From Methanolobus sp. UBA474 (GTDB lineage: Archaea > Halobacteriota > Methanosarcinia > Methanosarcinales > Methanosarcinaceae), in assembly GCA_002501695.1 (NCBI GenBank), contig DANZ01000024.1, positions 1-22,500 on the forward strand: a DNA stretch of 22,500 nucleotides, in the 5' to 3' direction. The notes beneath the pieces were generated by a model. That model ran no database searches, was not told the DNA's origin, and saw only the letters and a list, made by a program, of their open reading frames with translations. Position numbers and translations under genes: made by a program. Of this stretch, positions 21,774-22,500 are shown piece after piece (within the stretch, counting starts at the first letter, position 1; every line of letters begins with the position of its first letter).

Positions 21774-22500
21774 ATGGAACAGAACAATTGGCCAGAGATC
21801 GGAGATTTCGTTGTCTGTACCGTAAAGGATGTAACTGATTTCGGTGCATACACGACACTCGAGGAATATGACGGGAAAGAAGGTTTCATCCATATCTCCG
21901 AGATCAAAGCCGGATGGGTCAAGTACGTAAGGGACCATGTGAGAGAAGGACAGAAGATCGTCTGCAAAGTGCTTAATGTAGATTCATCCCGCCGCCACAT
22001 CGACCTTTCCCTTAAAGATGTTAACGAACATCAGAAACGTGCAAAGATCCAGGAATGGAAGAGCGAGCAGAAAGCCAACAAATGGATGCAGTTCGTTGCA
22101 GAGGAAACTGAGACCAGTCCCGAGGAAATGCAGAAGGCTTCCCAGAAACTGATAGATCATTTCGGGACCCTCTATGCAGCTTTTGAAGAAGCTGCAATGA
22201 TCGGGGCCAACGCTTTCAGCGAAATAAAGCTCAAGAAGAAGCTTGCTGCCAGTATAGTCCAGATGGCTCAGAACAACATCAAGCTGCCCTATGTTGATAT
22301 TGCAGGATATGTTGACCTGACCTGTATCCTTCCGGAAGGAATAAATGTCATAAAAGCTGCCCTTGAAGCGGCTAATGACATACATGAAGAGAACGTGAGA
22401 GTGGATATCACTTATACAGGTGCACCCAGATACCGTATTAAAGTGATCGCTCCCGACTATAAGAAGGCTGAAGCAGTATTGAAGGGCGCTGCAACAGCAG
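21774..22500 (+). CDS. eif2a: Translation initiation factor aIF2 alpha subunit, 3' end cut by window edge
   Basis: aIF2-alpha joins beta and gamma to carry initiator tRNA to the ribosome. The first 242 codons are visible; the family is usually about 265 residues, so only the last two dozen or so are missing. The N-terminal S1/OB domain (about 10-85) includes VTDFGAYTTLEEYDGKEGFIHISEI and the stretch HIDLSLKDV. A helical middle domain follows (about 90-175), then the alpha/beta domain that binds the gamma subunit. AAAGGGG lies six bases before the ATG, 11 bases after rps27e. In many archaea a Nop10 gene follows; it would lie outside the window. Confidence 0.96.
   Translation, partial: MEQNNWPEIGDFVVCTVKDVTDFGAYTTLEEYDGKEGFIHISEIKAGWVKYVRDHVREGQKIVCKVLNVDSSRRHIDLSLKDVNEHQKRAKIQEWKSEQKANKWMQFVAEETETSPEEMQKASQKLIDHFGTLYAAFEEAAMIGANAFSEIKLKKKLAASIVQMAQNNIKLPYVDIAGYVDLTCILPEGINVIKAALEAANDIHEENVRVDITYTGAPRYRIKVIAPDYKKAEAVLKGAATA

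Noticed and set aside
1..22500. Hidden defence system, prophage or insertion sequence
   Set aside because: Nearly all sequence is accounted for by conserved housekeeping or energy genes, with no transposase, integrase, repeat array or terminal inverted repeats.

Overview
The window looks like chromosomal DNA of a methylotrophic, cytochrome-containing methanogen of the order Methanosarcinales; a relative of Methanolobus, Methanococcoides or Methanosarcina is my inference. Supporting this: archaeal information-processing genes throughout (RPA, small RFC subunit, histone, PriS, GINS, L44e, S27e, aIF2-alpha, Pelota, archaeal NFACT), TATA-type promoters, and above all an Rnf operon headed by a seven-heme cytochrome. 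That arrangement is known from Methanosarcina acetivorans as MmcA-Rnf. I see no mobile elements, CRISPR arrays, rRNA or tRNA genes.

Layout. 1-2130 (minus): RPA with zinc finger and its partner gene (cut by the window edge). 2352-2786 (plus): a stand-alone flavodoxin. 3016-3228 (plus): an archaeal histone. 3318-4781 (minus): small RFC subunit followed by a small membrane exporter-family gene. 4868-12110 (minus): an apparent nine-gene operon reading unknown gene, mmcA, rnfC, D, G, E, A, B, small membrane protein, closed by a hairpin plus T-run terminator. 12221-13240 (plus): divergent apbE, whose enzyme attaches FMN to Rnf subunits. 13263-13814 (minus): thpR. 13933-14823 (plus): diadenylate cyclase dacZ. 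15096-15656 (minus): acetate-family transporter, with a 543-base AT-rich gap upstream. 16200-19281 (minus): NFACT/Rqc2-type gene followed by pelota, a ribosome-rescue pair. 19381-22500 (plus): priS, gins, rpl44e, rps27e and aIF2-alpha (cut by the window edge).

How it works together. Rnf probably moves electrons from reduced ferredoxin through the iron-sulfur subunits RnfB and RnfC and the membrane subunits to the extracytoplasmic heme protein and methanophenazine, pumping sodium ions. ApbE supplies covalent FMN, at least to RnfG. The window also holds many replication parts (RPA, RFC, PriS, GINS), with the last two joined to a translation cluster. The most interesting points are the unknown first gene of the Rnf operon, two EF-hand-like loops and a CX4CH heme site inside MmcA, the apparent lack of a covalent-flavin motif in RnfD and of the nucleotide-binding glycine motif in RnfC, and an RFC gene with no ordinary start codon for its conserved N-terminus.
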